Positions 18,236-26,923 of a stretch of 64,000 bases of DNA are shown here, piece by piece (positions within the stretch are counted from its first letter, which is position 1; every line of letters begins with the position of its first letter). The DNA lies in NCBI RefSeq assembly GCF_003850345.1, contig NZ_CP027707.1:3162001-3226000 (forward strand), given 5' to 3'. Origin of the DNA: Pseudomonas chlororaphis subsp. piscium. Lineage in GTDB: Bacteria; Pseudomonadota; Gammaproteobacteria; Pseudomonadales; Pseudomonadaceae. The notes under the pieces are model-generated. The model had not been told where the DNA came from. It worked only from the letters and a program-made list of their open reading frames with translations, and ran no database searches. Both the position numbers and the translations under genes were made by a program.

Positions 18236-19489
18236 TTACCAAAGAGCCAGGGTGTAGCCGAGGATCAGGCGGTTCTCGTCGAGGTCGGTGGTCAGGCCGT
18301 TGCCCGAACGAAAAGTCACGTTGCGCCAGCGGATGCTCAGGTCCTTCAGCGGTCCGCTCTGGATCACGTAGGTGATGTCGGTGTCGCGTTCGGTTTCGCG
18401 GCCGTTGTCGACAGTGCCCGCCTTGACGTGGCGGCCGTCGGTGTAGCGGGTCATGAAGGTCAGGCCGGGCAAGCCCATGGCCGCGAAGTCGTAGTCGTAG
18501 CGCAGTTGCCAGGAGTCTTCCTCGGCGCGGGTGTAGGTGTTGTAGGTCACCAGGTTGACCACGTAGGGATCGCCGCCGTTGAGGAACGGGAAGGCGCTGT
18601 CGCCGGACAGCTGCTGCCAGGTGGCGCTGATTTTGTGCGGGCCCTTGATCAGGCTGAACATGCTGTTGAAGTTGCGGTTGTCGATCCGCCCGGCACGCTC
18701 GGCGCCATCGCCACGGCTGTCAAAGTAGCGCAGGTCGCTGCGCAGGCTGAAGCCGCCGCCCAGGGGCTGGGTATGCAGCAGGCCGAGGTAGTGCTGGCGA
18801 TAGATCTGTTCGAGCTTGCCGTAGTAATAGCTGAGGCTCAGTTGCGGGCTGAAGGCGTAGCTGGCGCCGGCGAAGTCGAAATGATCGCTGCGAGCGGCGC
18901 CATAACCTATGTCGTCGTTGCTCGAGGAATCCCGCAGGTTGGCTTCGGTCAGGCGCCCGGTATTCAGCGTCAGGCCGCTGATTTCCTGGCTGGTCAGCAG
19001 ACCGCCCTGGAACGTCGAACCCAGCAGGCGGGTGTCGTTGTAAGTGGCCACGGGCAGCAGCGGTTGCAGGGTGCCGATCTTCAAGACGCTTTTCGACAAG
19101 CGCAGCTTGCCGGTCAGGCCCAGCTCGCTGAACTCGTCCGCCGGTTCGTGGCTGTTGGGGCCGAACGGCAGCAGGCCGGTGCCACGGCGATCCGGGCTGG
19201 AATCGAGCTTGAGCCCGAGCTCGCCAAGGGCATCCAGGCCAAAACCCAGGGTGCCCTCGGTGTAGCCGGACTCGATCCGCGCGGTGAAGCCCTGGGCCCA
19301 TTCCTCGGCCTTGGACTGCGCGGCGTTGGCCTGGCGAAAGTCACGGTTGATGTAGTGGTTGCGCATTTCGATCCGTGCCTTGCTGTCGCTGATGAAGTCG
19401 GCTTGTACGCTGCAGGTGAACAGGCCCAGGCCCAGCGAGGCCATGGCCGGCAGCAGGTGTTTCGGTGAGGCGATGGAAACGGGGTTCAT
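18236..19489 (-). CDS. phaK: OprD-family outer-membrane porin for phenylacetate (PhaK-like)
   Basis: A 417-residue OprD-type porin: signal peptide ending SVQADF, N terminus SKARIEMRNHYINRDFR typical of OprD proteins, amphipathic strands throughout, and a terminal strand NRLILGYTLALW. Position between the permease and paaZ matches phaK of the P. putida phenylacetate cluster, which encodes a channel for phenylacetic acid. It starts 33 bp after the symporter stop and probably shares its transcript. Substrate specificity rests on context only. Confidence 0.85.
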   Translation of the reverse strand: MNPVSIASPKHLLPAMASLGLGLFTCSVQADFISDSKARIEMRNHYINRDFRQANAAQSKAEEWAQGFTARIESGYTEGTLGFGLDALGELGLKLDSSPDRRGTGLLPFGPNSHEPADEFSELGLTGKLRLSKSVLKIGTLQPLLPVATYNDTRLLGSTFQGGLLTSQEISGLTLNTGRLTEANLRDSSSNDDIGYGAARSDHFDFAGASYAFSPQLSLSYYYGKLEQIYRQHYLGLLHTQPLGGGFSLRSDLRYFDSRGDGAERAGRIDNRNFNSMFSLIKGPHKISATWQQLSGDSAFPFLNGGDPYVVNLVTYNTYTRAEEDSWQLRYDYDFAAMGLPGLTFMTRYTDGRHVKAGTVDNGRETERDTDITYVIQSGPLKDLSIRWRNVTFRSGNGLTTDLDENRLILGYTLALW

Positions 19490-19522
19490 TGTTGTTATTC
19501 CCTGTCATCGATCGGAACGGGT

Positions 19523-21169
19523 TCAGTGTTTGCTGGCGCCGGAAGCGCCGATGCCGGTCATCGAGCGGATGAACTGTGCGAGGTAGCGGCCGCGCTCCAG
19601 TTCGGCCCGCGCCGAGGTGTCGGTCACCGAGAACAGCCAGGCACTGAGGAACGCCAGGCTCATGGAAAACAGCGCCGGGTTGGAGTAAGGGAACAGCGCC
19701 CGCTCGTGATGCAGCACGTTGACCCAGACCGCCGGGCTCAGCACCAGCAGTACGATCGCCGAGACCAGCCCGGCCAGGCTGCCGGTCACGGCGCCGCGGG
19801 TGGTCAGGCCTTTCCAGAACATCGAAAGGAACAGCACCGGGAAATTCACCGAGGCGGCGATGGCCAGTACCAGCCCGGACAGGAAGGCGATGTTCTGTGA
19901 CTCGAACAGCAGGCCGAGGACGATCGCCAGTACGCCGATGCACAGGGTGGCGATGCGCGACACGCGCATTTCCTGCTGCTCGCTGGCCTGGCCCTTGCGC
20001 AGCACGCAGGCATACAGGTCGTGGGACACCGCCGAGGCGCCGGACAGCGCCAGGCCGGCGACCACCGCGAGGATGGTGGCGAAGGCCACCGCCGAGATGA
20101 AGCCGAGGAACAGGTTGCCGCCCACCGCCTGGGCCAGGTGCACGGCGATCATGTTGCCGCCGCCGATGATCGCGCCGTTGGCATCGCGGAACGCCGGGTC
20201 GGTGCCAACCATGACGATCGCGCCGAAGCCGACCACGATCAGCAGCAGATAGAAGTAGCCGATGAAGCCGGTGGCGTAGAACACGCTCTTGCGCGCTTCC
20301 TTGGCGTCGCTGACGGTAAAGAAGCGCATCAGGATATGGGGCAGGCCGGCGGTGCCGAACATCATGCCCAGGCCCAGGGAGATGGCATCGATGGGGTTCG
20401 ACAGCAGCCCGCCGGGGGCCATGATCGCGCTGCCCTTGGCATGCACGGCGCTGGCCCCGGCGAACATCGCTTCGGTGCTGAAGCCGAAATGCCTGAGCAC
20501 CATGAACGCCATGAAGCTGGTGCCGAACAGCAGCATCACCGCCTTGATGATCTGCACCCAGGTGGTGGCGAGCATGCCGCCGAAGGTCACGTAGAACACC
20601 ATCAGCACGCCGACCAGCATCACCGCGTAGAGGTAGCTGATGCCGAACAGCAGCTCGATCAGCTTGCCGGCGCCGACCATCTGCGCCACCAGGTACATCA
20701 GGGCCACGGTCAGGGTGCCGAAGGCTGAGGTCAGGCGCACCGGGGTCTGTTCCAGGCGGTAGGACACCACGTCGGCGAAGGTGTACTTGCCCAGGTTGCG
20801 CAGGCGTTCGGCGATCAGGAACAGGATGATCGGCCAGCCGGCGAGCACGCCCAGGGCGTACAGCAGGCCGTCGTAACCGTTGAGGAACATCATCGCCGAG
20901 ATGCCCAGGAAGGACGCTGCGGAGATCATGTCGCCGGCGATCGCCAGGCCGTTCTGCAAGCCGCTCATGCCGCCACCGGCGGTATAGAAATCGCTGGCCG
21001 AGCGGGTGCGCAGGGCGGCCCAGCGGGTGACGCCGAGGGTGAACAGGACAAACACCAGGAACATGCCGATGGCGTTCCAGTTCAAGGGGCGCGCGCTGCC
21101 TTCGGCGGCCAGCGCCAGGTCGGTGGCGAACACGCACGGCAGGGCGAACAACGCCAATAAGCGCTTCAT
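19523..21169 (-). CDS. paaL: Sodium:solute symporter, phenylacetate permease (PaaL/PhaJ, ActP-like)
   Basis: A 548-residue SSS-family transporter. An N-terminal signal-like segment ([21 protein letters not shown]) precedes about 13 TM helices, with [17 protein letters not shown] and the [18 protein letters not shown] signature seen in acetate permease ActP. Neighbouring a DUF485 gene is typical of actP operons, but the setting inside the paa locus points to phenylacetate uptake (PaaL/PhaJ). ATG 21169 overlaps the DUF485 stop (ATGA), so the two are translationally coupled; the upstream GTG is not needed. Confidence 0.85.
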   Translation of the reverse strand: MKRLLALFALPCVFATDLALAAEGSARPLNWNAIGMFLVFVLFTLGVTRWAALRTRSASDFYTAGGGMSGLQNGLAIAGDMISAASFLGISAMMFLNGYDGLLYALGVLAGWPIILFLIAERLRNLGKYTFADVVSYRLEQTPVRLTSAFGTLTVALMYLVAQMVGAGKLIELLFGISYLYAVMLVGVLMVFYVTFGGMLATTWVQIIKAVMLLFGTSFMAFMVLRHFGFSTEAMFAGASAVHAKGSAIMAPGGLLSNPIDAISLGLGMMFGTAGLPHILMRFFTVSDAKEARKSVFYATGFIGYFYLLLIVVGFGAIVMVGTDPAFRDANGAIIGGGNMIAVHLAQAVGGNLFLGFISAVAFATILAVVAGLALSGASAVSHDLYACVLRKGQASEQQEMRVSRIATLCIGVLAIVLGLLFESQNIAFLSGLVLAIAASVNFPVLFLSMFWKGLTTRGAVTGSLAGLVSAIVLLVLSPAVWVNVLHHERALFPYSNPALFSMSLAFLSAWLFSVTDTSARAELERGRYLAQFIRSMTGIGASGASKH

Positions 21170-21474
21170 TGGGCGCACTCCTGCTTGAGCTTTTCGTTCA
21201 GCGGGTCAATGACGTTATTGGCGCGATAGACGTAAAAACCGGTGAGGGCGAAGGCCAGCAGCACGATTGCCACGCCCACCAGCATGCCGACCGTGGTCAC
21301 CCCGCCACTCAGCGAGCGCCCCAGGGTGCTGGGGGAAAACGCCACCAGCAGGACGAAGCCGTAGTAGATCACCAGCATGGCCAGGGTCAGGGACCAGTAG
21401 AGGTTCTGTTTGCGCCGCACCAGCTGGATGAAGTCGGGGTGCTGGCGGATCTGTTCGATGTCTTGCGGGGTCAT
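21166..21474 (-). CDS. DUF485 membrane protein coupled to the symporter
   Basis: A 102-residue protein with two TM helices (about residues 25-48 and 59-83), starting [22 protein letters not shown], the DUF485/YjcH pattern. YjcH-type proteins are encoded with actP-like symporters and are thought to assist them. It begins the transport block downstream of paaE; ATG 21474 starts the conserved region, while the longer frame to 21552 runs into REP DNA. Confidence 0.85.
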   Translation of the reverse strand: MTPQDIEQIRQHPDFIQLVRRKQNLYWSLTLAMLVIYYGFVLLVAFSPSTLGRSLSGGVTTVGMLVGVAIVLLAFALTGFYVYRANNVIDPLNEKLKQECAQ

Positions 21475-21535
21475 GGGAGCGCTCTCTTGATGTTGTTTTT
21501 GTTTTGGTTGAAACGCGGTGTGGTTCATTTGCTTC

Positions 21536-21590
21536 TGTAGCTGCTGCCTCAAGGGCGTGTCCGCTACGCAGCCCGCGGCAGCGGCTACAG
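21536..21590. repeat. Short REP pair, TAGC(C/T)GCTGCC family, between paaE and the DUF485 gene
   Basis: CTGTAGCTGCTGCCTCAAGG at the left and CGCGGCAGCGGCTACAG at the right form an inverted pair. It lies just past the paaE stop and could attenuate transcription from the paaABCDE block into the transport genes. Confidence 0.75.
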
Positions 21591-21591
21591 G

Positions 21592-22668
21592 TCAGAGCTG
21601 GTCGAAGTCCAGCACCACCTTGTCGCTGACCGGGAACGACTGGCACGACAGCACGTACCCGGCCGCCACTTCGTAGTCCTCGAGGGCGTGGTTGCTGTCC
21701 ATCTCCACTTCGCCTTCGATCACCTTGCACTTGCAGGTGGAGCACACCCCGGCGCGGCACGAATAGGGCAGCTCGGCGCCCTGGGCATTGCCGGCGTCGA
21801 GGATGCTCTGGCTGTTGCGCGGCAGGTCGAAGGCCAGGGCGCGACCGTCGCTGATCACGGTGATCTGGCTGACCGCCGCGTCGCGCTGCCGGGCCGCCTC
21901 GCGCGCCTCGCGCTTGTGCTGGCTGCCAGCGGCGGCGAACAGCTCGAAGTGAATGCGCTCGGCGGCCATGCCGCGGGCTTTCAGGCTGTCGCGCACGGTT
22001 TCGGTCATCTCCTGCGGGCCGCAGATGAAGGCCGCGTCCAGGGCCTTGACGTCGAGCCAGCGGGAGAACAGCCGGGCGCATTTGTCGGCGTCGATCCGGC
22101 CGTTGTAGAGGTCGACGTCCTGCTGTTCGCGGCTGAACACGAAGATCAGGTTCAGGCGTTGCAGGTAGCGGTTCTTCAGGTCTTCCAGCTGTTCGCGAAA
22201 CAGCGCGGCGGAGCTGGAACGGTTGCCGTACAGCAGGGTGACGCGGCTGCGGGGCTCGGTTTCCAGGGTGCTCTTGATGATCGACAGGATCGGCGTGATA
22301 CCGCTGCCGGCCGCCACCGCCAGGTACTGGCCATGGCGCGCGGGGTCGAGTTCGACATGGAAGTGCCCGGCCGGCGGCATCACGTCCAGGCAGTGCCCGG
22401 GCTTGAGCCGGTCATTGGCGAACGCCGAAAAACGCCCGCCGGCCACGCGCTTCACGGCAATGCGCAGTTCGCCGTCGTTGACCCCGGTGCAGATCGAGTA
22501 GGAGCGGCGCACTTCCTCGCCATCCAGCTGGGTGCGCATCACCAGGTGCTGGCCCTGGGTGAAATGAAAGCTGTCCTGCAGGTGCTGCGGAATCTCGAAG
22601 GCGATGGATACCGCGTCGCGGGTTTCGCTGCGCACATCCTTGATGGTCAGGCTGTGGAATTTGCTCAT
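21592..22668 (-). CDS. paaE: PaaE: phenylacetyl-CoA epoxidase reductase
   Basis: A 358-residue iron-sulfur flavoprotein. The N-terminal half is a ferredoxin-NADP reductase module (RRSYSICTGVND for FAD, AAGSGITPILSIIKSTL for NADPH, FICGPQEM near the C end). The C-terminal about 90 residues are a plant-type 2Fe-2S ferredoxin with CRAGVCSTCKCKV and a fourth Cys in LSCQS. It passes electrons from NADPH to the PaaA diiron site. It is the last gene of paaABCDE, 24 bp after paaD. Confidence 0.95.
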   Translation of the reverse strand: MSKFHSLTIKDVRSETRDAVSIAFEIPQHLQDSFHFTQGQHLVMRTQLDGEEVRRSYSICTGVNDGELRIAVKRVAGGRFSAFANDRLKPGHCLDVMPPAGHFHVELDPARHGQYLAVAAGSGITPILSIIKSTLETEPRSRVTLLYGNRSSSAALFREQLEDLKNRYLQRLNLIFVFSREQQDVDLYNGRIDADKCARLFSRWLDVKALDAAFICGPQEMTETVRDSLKARGMAAERIHFELFAAAGSQHKREAREAARQRDAAVSQITVISDGRALAFDLPRNSQSILDAGNAQGAELPYSCRAGVCSTCKCKVIEGEVEMDSNHALEDYEVAAGYVLSCQSFPVSDKVVLDFDQL

Positions 22669-22692
22669 GGTTGTTCTCCCACTGACGCGGCG

Positions 22693-23226
22693 TCAGATGC
22701 ACTTGAAATAGTCGAACGGCTCCAGGCAGTCCCGGCAGCGATACAGCGCCTTGCAGGCGGTCGAGCCGAACTCGCTGAGCTGTTCGGTGTAGGCGCTGCC
22801 ACATTGCGGGCAGCGGATGGCGGCGCTTTCGCCCAACAGGCTGCGCTTGCTGCTACTGCCCACGGGCGGGGCGATGCCGTAGGCCCGCAGCCGTTCGCGG
22901 CCGCTGGCGGTGATCCAGTCGGTGCTCCAGGCCGGGGTGAGCTGGCGTTGCAGCCGGGGCGCGGAAAACCCGGCGAGCTCCAGGGCGGCGCGGATATCGC
23001 CCTCGATCACCTCGGTGGCCGGGCAGCCGGAGTAGGTCGGGGTGACCACCACCTGCAGGTGGCCGTCGTGCCAGTCGAGGCCGCGAACGATGCCCAGGTC
23101 CACCACGCTGACCACCGGCACCTCCGGGTCCATGACCGCGCCCAGGATGTTCCAGGCGGCTTCCAGGTCGCCCGGTTGCTGGGCACGGGCGCCGCGGTCG
23201 CTGGAAATCAGCTCACCAGGTCGCAT
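22693..23226 (-). CDS. paaD: PaaD: MIP18-type Fe-S maturation protein of the epoxidase
   Basis: A 177-residue protein with an N-terminal DUF59/MIP18 domain (AAWNILGAVMDPEVPVVSVVDLG; the Cys of PTYSGCPA) and a C-terminal zinc-ribbon-like pair of CxxC motifs (CPQCGS ... CRDC) ending FKCI. PaaD is needed for epoxidase activity and is thought to help assemble a metal centre. Its start overlaps the paaC stop by 14 bases, so coupling is likely. Confidence 0.93.
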   Translation of the reverse strand: MRPGELISSDRGARAQQPGDLEAAWNILGAVMDPEVPVVSVVDLGIVRGLDWHDGHLQVVVTPTYSGCPATEVIEGDIRAALELAGFSAPRLQRQLTPAWSTDWITASGRERLRAYGIAPPVGSSSKRSLLGESAAIRCPQCGSAYTEQLSEFGSTACKALYRCRDCLEPFDYFKCI

Positions 23227-23974
23227 CGGGGTAAGCTCGTGGCAGCGCCTGCATTTCCGCCAGCAGAATGCCCAGGTGTTCGCTGTGCAGACCGCGGCGA
23301 GCGTCCAGGTAGAAATGGCTGGGGGCCGGTGGCAGGGGCAGGGTGGCGCTGGCGAAGATCCGCGTCACAGTGGCCTGCCAGGCGCTGGCGACCTGTGCGG
23401 GATCGGCGATGAGGCCGGCGCCGTGCAGGTGGTTTTCGCTGTCGTCGGAGCTGATCAGCTCGACGGTGAAGCGCCAGAGCAGGGGAATCGCCTCCAGCAT
23501 GCGTTGGTGGCTGTGCTCGGTGCCGTCGCCCAGGCGCTCGACCCATTCGCTGGAGCGACGCAGGTGATAGGTGACTTCCTTCACCGCCTTGGCGGCGATC
23601 CCGGCGATGCGCTCGTCGCTGGACTGGGCCAGGCCCTTGAGCACTTCCAGGTGCCAGGCGTCGTAGAGAAACTGCTTGAGCAGGGTCACGGCGAAATCGC
23701 CGTTGGGCTGTTCCACCAGCAGCAGGTTGCGATAGGCCCGCTCGTCGCGGCGGAACGCCAGGTGGTCGGCATCGCGGCCGTCGTCCAGCAATTCGGCGGC
23801 GTAGTCCAGCCAGTTGCGGGCCTGGCCCACCAGGTCGAGGCCGACGTTCATCAGCGCCAGTTCTTCTTCCAGGGCCGGCGCGCGGCCGCACCACTGGCAC
23901 AGGCGCTGGCCCTGGACCAGGGCGCTGTCGCCCAGGCGCAGCAGGTATTGGATCAATTCGCTTCGCGTGTTCAT
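23213..23974 (-). CDS. paaC: PaaC: phenylacetyl-CoA epoxidase structural subunit
   Basis: A 253-residue ferritin-like helical protein starting MNTRSELIQYLLRLGDSALV, with RAYRNLLLVEQPNGDFA and KEVTYHLRRSSEWVERLGDGT, which are conserved in PaaC. PaaC pairs with PaaA in the heterotetrameric core and lacks a functional diiron site. The start ATG 23974 is eight bases after the paaB stop; four extra upstream residues in frame lack a ribosome site. Confidence 0.94.
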   Translation of the reverse strand: MNTRSELIQYLLRLGDSALVQGQRLCQWCGRAPALEEELALMNVGLDLVGQARNWLDYAAELLDDGRDADHLAFRRDERAYRNLLLVEQPNGDFAVTLLKQFLYDAWHLEVLKGLAQSSDERIAGIAAKAVKEVTYHLRRSSEWVERLGDGTEHSHQRMLEAIPLLWRFTVELISSDDSENHLHGAGLIADPAQVASAWQATVTRIFASATLPLPPAPSHFYLDARRGLHSEHLGILLAEMQALPRAYPDATW

Positions 23975-23982
23975 GGTCGACC

Positions 23983-24264
23983 TCACATGTGCCCGACTTC
24001 GGCCGGCAGCTCGTAGAAGCTGGCGTGGCGATAGACCTTGTCGTCCGCCGGGTCGAACAGTGGGTCCTTTTCATCCGGGGACGAGGCGACGATCAGCGCC
24101 GAGGGCACCACCCACAGGCTCACGCCTTCGCTGCGGCGGGTGTAGAGCTCGCGGGCGTTCTCGATGGCCATGGCGCTGTCGGCGGCGTGCACGCTGCCGA
24201 CGTGCTTGTGGTTGAGCCCGTGCTTGCTGCGCACGAAGACTTCGAAGAGGGTCCATTCAGACAT
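23983..24264 (-). CDS. paaB: PaaB: small subunit of phenylacetyl-CoA epoxidase
   Basis: A 93-residue subunit starting MSEWTLFEVFVRSKHGLNHKHVGS, diagnostic of PaaB, with a single compact alpha+beta domain. It bridges PaaAC units in the larger complex. The paaA-paaB gap of 65 bp contains a perfect 12-bp hairpin (24301-24328). Confidence 0.94.
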   Translation of the reverse strand: MSEWTLFEVFVRSKHGLNHKHVGSVHAADSAMAIENARELYTRRSEGVSLWVVPSALIVASSPDEKDPLFDPADDKVYRHASFYELPAEVGHM

Positions 24265-24300
24265 AAGGGTGACTCCACATCAGGGGCTGAAGCGGTGTAG

Positions 24301-24328
24301 CCCTGGCCGCGGGTTGCCGCGGCCAGGG
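24301..24328. other. Perfect 12-bp hairpin between paaA and paaB
   Basis: CCCTGGCCGCGG-GTTG-CCGCGGCCAGGG lies directly after the paaA stop codon. No T run follows on the minus strand, so it is not a standard terminator. An mRNA-stabilising or processing element that would favour paaA is possible. Confidence 0.7.
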
Positions 24329-24329
24329 T

Positions 24330-25319
24330 TCACGCGGCGTTTTTATTGGTTTTCTTGCGAGCGTGGGCGACCGCGGCTTCGCGGACCCAGGCGCCGTCCT
24401 CGATGGCCTTGCGCCGGGTGGCGACGCGTTCCTGGTTGCACGGGCCGTTGCCCTTGAGCACTTCGTAGAATTCGTCCCACTGGATCTCGCCGAAGTCGTA
24501 GTGGCCGCGCTCGGCGTTCCACTTCAAGTCCGGGTCCGGGCAGGTGCAGCCGAGCAGCTCCAGCTGCGGGATGGTCTGGTCGATGAAGCGCTGGCGCAGT
24601 TCGTCGTTGCTCTGGCGCTTGATCTTCCAGGCCATGGACTGCGCGCTGTTGGGCGAGTGTTCGTCGCTGGGGCCGAACATCATCAGCGCCGGCCACCACA
24701 GGCGGTCGATGGCGTCCTGGACCATGTCCTTCTGCGCCTGGTTGCCCTCGCGCATCAGGGTCAGGAGGATTTCGTAGCCCTGGCGCTGGTGGAAGCTCTC
24801 TTCCTTGCAGATGCGCACCATGGCCCGGGAGTAGGGGCCGTAGGAGGTGCGTTGCAGCACCACCTGGTTGACGATCGCCGCGCCGTCCACCAGCCAGCCC
24901 ACCGCGCCCATGTCGGCCCAGTTCAGCGTCGGGTAGTTGAAGATGCTCGAGTACTTGGCGCGGCCGCTGTGCAGCTTGGCGATTTCCTCGTCGCGGTCGG
25001 CGCCCAGGGTTTCCATCGCGCTGTACAGGTACAGGCCGTGGCCGGCTTCGTCCTGGATCTTGGCCATCAGTTGCAGCTTGCGCTTGAGGGTCGGGGCGCG
25101 GGTCACCCAGTTGCCTTCGGGCAGCATGCCGACGATTTCCGAATGGGCGTGCTGGGAAATCTGCCGGATCAGGGTTTGCCGATAGGCATCCGGCATCCAG
25201 TTCTTGGCTTCGATCTTGATTTCCGAATCGATTTTCTCCTGGAAGGCGCGCTCCTGTTCGGACATCTCCGAACGGGGCTTGATGCTTTTGACTCCGGTCT
25301 CTACCAGCTGTGCGTACAT
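24330..25319 (-). CDS. paaA: PaaA: catalytic subunit of phenylacetyl-CoA 1,2-epoxidase
   Basis: A 329-residue ferritin-like diiron oxygenase. Carboxylate/His ligand helices can be seen in [20 protein letters not shown] and [16 protein letters not shown]. It epoxidises the ring of phenylacetyl-CoA with O2, with electrons from PaaE. The start ATG 25319 (MYAQLVETG) is preceded by GGAGACGCACC; the longer frame to 25394 runs through the promoter. A strong promoter with an overlapping putative PaaX operator lies at 25362-25390, so paaABCDE is its own unit, separate from paaFGHIJK, which ends at the terminator 25455-25483. Confidence 0.95.
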   Translation of the reverse strand: MYAQLVETGVKSIKPRSEMSEQERAFQEKIDSEIKIEAKNWMPDAYRQTLIRQISQHAHSEIVGMLPEGNWVTRAPTLKRKLQLMAKIQDEAGHGLYLYSAMETLGADRDEEIAKLHSGRAKYSSIFNYPTLNWADMGAVGWLVDGAAIVNQVVLQRTSYGPYSRAMVRICKEESFHQRQGYEILLTLMREGNQAQKDMVQDAIDRLWWPALMMFGPSDEHSPNSAQSMAWKIKRQSNDELRQRFIDQTIPQLELLGCTCPDPDLKWNAERGHYDFGEIQWDEFYEVLKGNGPCNQERVATRRKAIEDGAWVREAAVAHARKKTNKNAA

Positions 25320-25361
25320 GGTGCGTCTCCTGCCGTGAAGGATTGCCTGGGCATGGAGAAC

Positions 25362-25390
25362 TTTATATGTGATACAAAAATAAATATCAA
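25362..25390 (-). promoter_or_regulatory. paaA promoter with embedded putative PaaX operator
   Basis: Minus strand: -35 TTGATA, 17-bp spacer, -10 TATAAA. The spacer reads TTTATTTTTGTATCACA. Its complement TGTGATACAAAAATAAA recurs beside paaY (31984-32000), and an inverted copy of the arm, TTTTTGTATC, lies at 25415-25424 on the plus strand (arm GATACAAAAA at 25371-25380). Confidence 0.7.
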
Positions 25391-25454
25391 ACACAAAATA
25401 ACGTGTCGCATGTGTTTTTGTATCGCTTTGCCTGGCGAGGGCTTTCCCGCGGGT

Positions 25455-25483
25455 AAAAAAAAGCCCCGCCGAAGCGGGGCTTT
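25455..25483 (-). terminator. Intrinsic terminator after paaK
   Basis: Minus strand AAAGCCCCGC-TTCG-GCGGGGCTTT followed by further Ts: a 10-bp stem closed on a TTCG loop. It ends the paaFGHIJK transcript just before the paaA promoter. Confidence 0.88.
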
Positions 25484-25496
25484 AAGCGCGAAAGGC

Positions 25497-26819
25497 TTAT
25501 TTATGACGGTTGTCCACCACGTGGCTGGCCTTGCCCTCGGAGCGCTTGAGGGAAAAGGCCGGGCGTAAAACGATACGCGAGCTGATGCCGATATAGGTCT
25601 TGATGTGCCGGCTCAGTTCGTCGCAGATGGCTTTCTGCTGCTCGCCGCCCAGCTGCTGATGCTCGTTCTTGAGCTCCACATGCACCTCGACGCTGTCGAG
25701 GTTGCCGTTGCGGTACAGGTGGATCTCGTAGCATTCGCAGAGTTGCCGGACCTTGAGCACCTGCTCCTCGATCTGCGTGGGGAACACGTTGACCCCGCGA
25801 ATGATCAGCATGTCGTCGCTGCGCCCGGTGATCTTGTCGATACGCCGCATGGGGCGCGCGGTACCGGGCAGCAGGCGGGTCAGGTCGCGGGTGCGGTAGC
25901 GGATCATCGGCAGGGCTTCCTTGCTCAGCGAGGTGAACACCAGCTCGCCCATCTGGCCATCCGGCAACACCTGGCCGGTCACCGGGTCGATGATCTCGGG
26001 GTAGAAGTGGTCCTCCCAGAGGGTCGGCCCGTCCTTGGTCTCGGCGCACTCCATGGCCACGCCGGGGCCCATGATTTCCGAGAGCCCGTAGATGTCCAGA
26101 GCGGTGATGCCCAGGCGCTGCTCGATGGCGCTGCGCAGTTCGGCGGTCCAGGGTTCGGCGCCGAATATCCCCAGGCGCAGGGCGAGCTTTTGCGGGTCTA
26201 TGCCCTGGCGCTCGATCTCGTCGGCGATGTTGAGCATGTAGGAGGGCGTGACCATGATGATGTCCGGCTGGAAATCCTTGATCAGTTGCACCTGTTTTTC
26301 GGTCTGGCCGCCGGACATCGGAATCACCGTGCAGCCCAGGCGTTCGGCGCCGTAGTGCGCCCCCAGGCCACCGGTGAACAGGCCGTAGCCGTAGGACACA
26401 TGGACCTTGTCGCCACGCCGGCCGCCGGCGGCGCGAATCGAGCGCGCGACCACCCTGGCCCAGGTGTCGATGTCGTTCTGGGTGTAGCCGACCACCGTCG
26501 GCTTGCCGGTGGTGCCGCTGGAGGCGTGCAGGCGCACCACGTCCTGGATCGGCACGGCGAACATGCCGTAGGGGTAGTTGTCGCGCAGGTCGGACTTGCT
26601 GGTGAACGGGAACTTCGCCAGGTCCTCCAGGCTGCGCACATCGTCCGGGTGCACGCCCAGCGCGTCGAAGCGCTGACGGTACAGCGGCACATTCCGGTAG
26701 GCGTGGTTCAGGCTCCAGCGCAGGCGTTCCAGCTGATGCTGGCGCAACTGGTCGACGCTGGCGGTTTCCAGCGGGTCCAGCAGGGGATCAAGCACGGCTT
26801 TGGCAATTGGCATGTTCAT
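25497..26819 (-). CDS. paaK: PaaK: phenylacetate-CoA ligase
   Basis: A 440-residue adenylate-forming enzyme. The AMP-binding loop is SSGTTGKPTVVGYTQ near residue 95, with YGYGLFTGGLGAHYGAERLG and the C-terminal hinge TGRSDDMLIIRGVNVFPTQIEEQVL. It activates phenylacetate with ATP and CoA, the committing step that makes the PaaX inducer phenylacetyl-CoA. The start ATG 26819 (MNMPIAKAVL) gives the standard family length; the frame upstream to 26981 covers the end of paaJ and is spurious. It is the last gene of paaFGHIJK. Confidence 0.95.
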   Translation of the reverse strand: MNMPIAKAVLDPLLDPLETASVDQLRQHQLERLRWSLNHAYRNVPLYRQRFDALGVHPDDVRSLEDLAKFPFTSKSDLRDNYPYGMFAVPIQDVVRLHASSGTTGKPTVVGYTQNDIDTWARVVARSIRAAGGRRGDKVHVSYGYGLFTGGLGAHYGAERLGCTVIPMSGGQTEKQVQLIKDFQPDIIMVTPSYMLNIADEIERQGIDPQKLALRLGIFGAEPWTAELRSAIEQRLGITALDIYGLSEIMGPGVAMECAETKDGPTLWEDHFYPEIIDPVTGQVLPDGQMGELVFTSLSKEALPMIRYRTRDLTRLLPGTARPMRRIDKITGRSDDMLIIRGVNVFPTQIEEQVLKVRQLCECYEIHLYRNGNLDSVEVHVELKNEHQQLGGEQQKAICDELSRHIKTYIGISSRIVLRPAFSLKRSEGKASHVVDNRHK

Positions 26820-26923
26820 GGCTTCACTCGAATTATTGTTGTGTTGCGACCCGCCGGCGGGCGGGTCTTGAGTGCCTGCGCCCAGGATACCCGTGGGGGC
26901 TCCGGGCGCGGGTGTATCTGGTC

